NCBI GenBank assembly: GCA_905236225.1
Contig: CAJOPM010000055.1
Coordinates: 1 to 8,911 of the forward strand
Origin: an uncultured Eubacterium sp.
Lineage (GTDB): Bacteria; Bacillota; Clostridia; Lachnospirales; Lachnospiraceae
Direction: 5' to 3'
DNA length: 8,911 nucleotides
Made by a program: the position numbers and the translations under genes. How positions within the stretch are numbered: the stretch's first letter is position 1; the number at the start of each line of letters is the position of its first letter. A model generated the notes under the pieces. It ran no database searches. It was not told the origin of the DNA and saw only the letters and a program-made list of their open reading frames with translations. This document shows, piece by piece, positions 7,030 through 8,911 of the stretch.

Positions 7030-8028
7030 TTATATTTTTTCTTGTATCTGTTCATTAATCTTTAGTTCTTTAAATGTTGCACACTGTATTATAGAATTCT
7101 TAACTTCTTTTTTTTGGGCGCTGCCATGAGTCTTAACCACCAATCCGTTAAGTCCTAAAAGCGGTGCTCCGCCATATTGCGTGGCATCAAACTCTTTAAG
7201 GGTACTTTTTAGAACAGGCTTTATAAGCAGACCACCAATCTTTCCTCTAAGACTGCTTAGCAATCCTTCTTTTATTACGCTTAAAAATGTTGAGGCTACT
7301 CCTTCATACATTTTTAGTATGACATTCCCGGTAAATGCTTCGCATACTATAACATCTGCATATCCATGAGGTATCTCTCTTGCCTCTATACTACCGATAA
7401 AATTGATATCCTTACACTCTTTAAGAAGTGGAAATGTTTCCTTAACAAGTTGGTTGCCCTTTTCTTCTTCAGCACCAATATTAACTATTGCAACCTTTGG
7501 ATTCTTCCTGCCCAAAGCATTTTCATAATAGATTGATCCCATTTTAGCGAACTGTACTAAATGCTGCGGACGTGCATCCACATTAGCCCCGCAATCCACT
7601 AACAAGCTGGCGCCTTTTTCAGTAGGAATTATAGGTGCAAGAGGCGGCCTCTTAATTCCCTTAATCCTTCCTATAATAAGCTGTCCTCCAACCAATATTG
7701 CGCCGGAGTTACCTGCCGAAACAAATGCATCTGCCCTACCTTCTTTTACAAGGTTTAGAGCTACAACCATCGAAGAATCCTTCTTAGTCCTAATAGCATT
7801 AACAGGCGGCTCAGCTGTCTCAATAACTTCTGTTGCATTAATTATTTCTATTCTATCTTGCGGATACTCTTTACTTCCTATATATGTTTTAATAATCTCT
7901 TCTTTACCTACAAGATAGCAAAAAATATCGTCTTTTTCTTTAAGTGCAGATATTACTCCATCTATAATGGCTTCAGGAGCATTGTCTCCACCCATTGCAT
8001 CTACGGCAACTTTTGTCATATTATGCAT
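7030..8028 (-). CDS. plsX: Phosphate acyltransferase PlsX
   Basis: Converts acyl-ACP and phosphate to acyl-phosphate, the acyl donor used by PlsY to make lysophosphatidic acid, the first step of phospholipid synthesis. It is a peripheral, membrane-associated protein of about 332 residues, typical size. The N-terminus TKVAVDAMGGDNAP is the family hallmark. Further conserved stretches are FVSAGNSGAILVG near 103-115, LLVDCGANVDARPQHL near 143-158, GNQLVKETFPLL near 192-203, VCEAFTGNVILK near 229-240 and QYGGAPLLGLNG near 285-296. Three ATGs cluster at the start: 8031, 8028 and 8019. The GAGGAG at 8034-8039 lies 2, 5 and 14 nt from them, so 8028 is preferred. The gene follows its own candidate promoter, beyond the rpmF terminator, and heads the plsX-acpP-rnc-smc-ftsY unit. 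Confidence 0.98.
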   Translation of the reverse strand: MHNMTKVAVDAMGGDNAPEAIIDGVISALKEKDDIFCYLVGKEEIIKTYIGSKEYPQDRIEIINATEVIETAEPPVNAIRTKKDSSMVVALNLVKEGRADAFVSAGNSGAILVGGQLIIGRIKGIKRPPLAPIIPTEKGASLLVDCGANVDARPQHLVQFAKMGSIYYENALGRKNPKVAIVNIGAEEEKGNQLVKETFPLLKECKDINFIGSIEAREIPHGYADVIVCEAFTGNVILKMYEGVASTFLSVIKEGLLSSLRGKIGGLLIKPVLKSTLKEFDATQYGGAPLLGLNGLVVKTHGSAQKKEVKNSIIQCATFKELKINEQIQEKI

Positions 8029-8033
8029 CATAT

Positions 8034-8039
8034 CTCCTC
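8034..8039 (-). promoter_or_regulatory. Shine-Dalgarno that decides the plsX start
   Basis: GAGGAG on the minus strand. Distances to the in-frame ATGs are 2 nt (8031), 5 nt (8028) and 14 nt (8019). The 5-nt spacing makes 8028 the best start. The ATG at 8019 would match the usual MTKVAVDAMGG opening but is too far away. Confidence 0.65.
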
Positions 8040-8064
8040 ACAATTATCAAACTACAATATCCAT

Positions 8065-8093
8065 ATGATACATTACCCTTATTTATAAATCAA
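8065..8093 (-). promoter_or_regulatory. Candidate sigma-A promoter for the plsX operon
   Basis: TTGATT (8088-8093), a 17-nt spacer, then TATCAT (8065-8070) on the minus strand. The -35 box matches four of six consensus bases and the -10 box five of six. It sits just past the rpmF terminator and about 34 nt before the plsX start, where a promoter is needed. The region is AT-rich, so chance matches are possible. No known lipid-regulator operator such as a FapR box was recognised. Confidence 0.6.
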
Positions 8094-8100
8094 GTTAAAC

Positions 8101-8128
8101 AAAAAAAGCCCGGCGATTACGCCGAGCC
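8101..8128 (-). terminator. Intrinsic terminator after rpmF
   Basis: On the minus strand GGCUCGGCG (8120-8128), loop UAAU (8116-8119) and CGCCGGGCU (8107-8115) form a 9-bp stem. It contains seven Watson-Crick pairs and two G.U wobbles, is GC-rich, and is followed at once by a run of U (8101-8106). It begins 5 nt after the rpmF stop codon. It should end the yceD-rpmF transcript and separate it from plsX. Confidence 0.93.
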
Positions 8129-8133
8129 AAATT

Positions 8134-8316
8134 TTAGCTTTCCTGTGAAATGATTTCCTTCTTATTGTATGATCCGCAAGATTTACATACTCTGTGAGGC
8201 ATCATAAGCTCACCGCATTTGCTGCATCTTACGAGTGTAGGAGCAGTCATTTTCCAGTTAGCTCTCCTTCTGTCGCGTCTTCCTTTGGAAGATTTGTTCT
8301 TAGGGCAAATCGACAT
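8134..8316 (-). CDS. rpmF: 50S ribosomal protein L32 (bL32), zinc-ribbon form
   Basis: Component of the large ribosomal subunit, 60 residues, the usual length. The basic N-terminus MSICPKNKSSKGRRDRRRAN is followed by WKMTAPTLV, then a zinc ribbon CSKC at 31-34 and CKSC at 44-47. All four cysteines are present, so this is the zinc-binding (C+) form, not a cysteine-free, zinc-independent paralogue. The start is firm: AGGAGGTG at 8323-8330, a near-perfect match to the 16S rRNA tail, lies 6-8 nt before the ATG. Only 3 nt separate it from the yceD stop, so translation is probably coupled. A strong terminator follows directly. The yceD-rpmF pairing is conserved across bacteria. Confidence 0.98.
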   Translation of the reverse strand: MSICPKNKSSKGRRDRRRANWKMTAPTLVRCSKCGELMMPHRVCKSCGSYNKKEIISQES

Positions 8317-8319
8317 ATT

Positions 8320-8844
8320 TTACACCTCCTTAGATTGCTTAAAAATATCTTGAATGACCGCCATTCTCGGGTCAACTGTTGTCCTATCGCATCCACATTC
8401 TCTAATGTTAAGATTAGCGCCACATTTAATACAAATGCCTTTGCAATCCTGCTTACAAAGAATCTTTGTAGGCCATTTAACTATAAGCTCATTCGTAATA
8501 AGCTTATCCGTATCAAGAATGCTATCGTTAATATATTCTACCATCTGCAAATCTGATTGATTGAGCACACCTTCGCTCTCAAATCTTACCTCTTGGCGGT
8601 AGTCTATATTAAAATCATGCTTTACTTCTTCTAAACATCGGTCACAATATAACTGCACCGTCACCAAACCCGTAGCCGTAATCACCAATTTAATAAAGTC
8701 ATCATTATAGACATTAAATTCTATTGGCTCTTTACATGAAATGGCATAGCTATCATCATATAAATCAATATATGATATACCGGGCTTTACGCTAATAGTA
8801 ATCCTACCCCCTGCGTCAAATAAGAGTTCCTTAATATCAATCAT
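8320..8844 (-). CDS. yceD: DUF177/YceD-family protein (large-subunit rRNA accumulation protein)
   Basis: About 174 residues. The family is linked in bacteria and plastids to 23S rRNA accumulation, and is almost always encoded directly before rpmF, as here. Counting from the ATG at 8850, a CDRC pair lies at 69-72 in a beta-rich region. The C-terminal part has WPTKILCKQDCKGICIKCG (126-144), then a CGC at 152-154 and the hallmark DPRMAVIQDIFK (160-171). The C-terminal cysteines (132, 136, 140, 143, 152, 154) suggest metal binding, which is an inference. Two starts compete: ATG 8850 touches the GGAG, while ATG 8844 has it 6 nt upstream. Hence 8844 (protein MIDIKELLFD) is preferred. A strong promoter lies directly upstream, so this is the first gene of its transcript. 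The biochemical role is not visible in the sequence. Confidence 0.93.
   Translation of the reverse strand: MIDIKELLFDAGGRITISVKPGISYIDLYDDSYAISCKEPIEFNVYNDDFIKLVITATGLVTVQLYCDRCLEEVKHDFNIDYRQEVRFESEGVLNQSDLQMVEYINDSILDTDKLITNELIVKWPTKILCKQDCKGICIKCGANLNIRECGCDRTTVDPRMAVIQDIFKQSKEV
8323..8330 (-). promoter_or_regulatory. rpmF Shine-Dalgarno, encoded within the end of yceD
   Basis: AGGAGGTG on the minus strand, fully complementary to the 16S anti-Shine-Dalgarno. It is formed by the last three yceD codons, AAG GAG GTG (Lys-Glu-Val), directly before the TAA. This ties the yceD C-terminal residues to rpmF translation. Confidence 0.85.
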
Positions 8845-8850
8845 AAGCAT

Positions 8851-8855
8851 CTCCT
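8851..8855 (-). promoter_or_regulatory. Shine-Dalgarno that decides the yceD start
   Basis: AGGAG on the minus strand, directly adjacent to the ATG at 8850 and 6 nt from the in-frame ATG at 8844. The second spacing is normal for initiation, so the gene most likely begins at 8844, two codons shorter than the longest open frame. Confidence 0.7.
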
Positions 8856-8882
8856 ATAGCTTAAGTAAGCACGTACCTACCT

Positions 8883-8911
8883 AGTATACGATTTCAAATC
8901 ACCTTTGTCAA
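8883..8911 (-). promoter_or_regulatory. Strong sigma-A promoter for yceD-rpmF
   Basis: TTGACA (8906-8911, perfect -35 consensus), a 17-nt spacer, and TATACT (8883-8888, five of six -10 bases) on the minus strand. Transcription would start near 8876, giving a leader of about 30 nt before yceD. Strength fits a ribosomal protein gene. The -35 box is at the very edge of the window, so upstream elements cannot be seen. Confidence 0.88.

Noticed and set aside
8194..8556. Plus-strand open frame of 120 codons across rpmF and yceD
   Set aside because: It is antisense to two well-supported genes, has no recognisable motif and no clear ribosome site.
1..8911. Search for CRISPR arrays, insertion sequences, tRNA or rRNA genes, and defence or toxin-antitoxin pairs
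   Set aside because: No regularly spaced repeats, transposase-like proteins, cloverleaf sequences or unexplained gene pairs were seen; nearly all bases are in conserved housekeeping genes.

Overview
This is a compact, AT-rich stretch of housekeeping chromosome in which every gene is read on the minus strand. The likely source is a Firmicute of the class Clostridia, probably a Lachnospiraceae relative. The reasons are the plsX-acpP-rnc-smc-ftsY order, strong GGAG-type ribosome binding sites, the L32 N-terminus beginning MSICPKNKSSK with a CxxC/CxxC zinc ribbon, and a DUF5662-type protein next to trpS. The family placement comes from remembered protein resemblance, not from a search.

In the direction of transcription (high to low coordinates) the window opens with a near-consensus sigma-A promoter whose -35 box is the last six bases. 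It drives a short unit of a DUF177/YceD-family protein and ribosomal protein L32 (rpmF). The two genes are 3 nt apart, and the rpmF Shine-Dalgarno lies inside the last codons of yceD. A textbook intrinsic terminator follows rpmF, and a second plausible sigma-A promoter lies just beyond it.

That second promoter precedes a long unit: plsX (acyl-phosphate synthesis for phospholipids), acpP (acyl carrier protein), rnc (RNase III), smc (chromosome condensation ATPase), ftsY (SRP receptor), a DUF5662-family protein of unknown function, and trpS (tryptophanyl-tRNA synthetase), which runs off the left edge. From rnc onward the genes are 12-14 nt apart or overlap by 11-14 nt, which fits one transcript. 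The only sizeable gap inside this unit is the 120 nt between acpP and rnc. It holds a hairpin whose two imperfect pairs are G.U wobbles only on the transcribed strand.

Together the genes couple membrane lipid supply (plsX, acpP), RNA processing (rnc), chromosome organisation (smc), membrane protein targeting (ftsY) and translation (rpmF, trpS). I see no mobile element, CRISPR array, tRNA, rRNA or defence system. The least explained parts are the DUF5662 protein with its HD-like His/Asp pattern, the absence of a T-box leader directly before trpS, and the acpP-rnc hairpin. I found no convincing undescribed system here.
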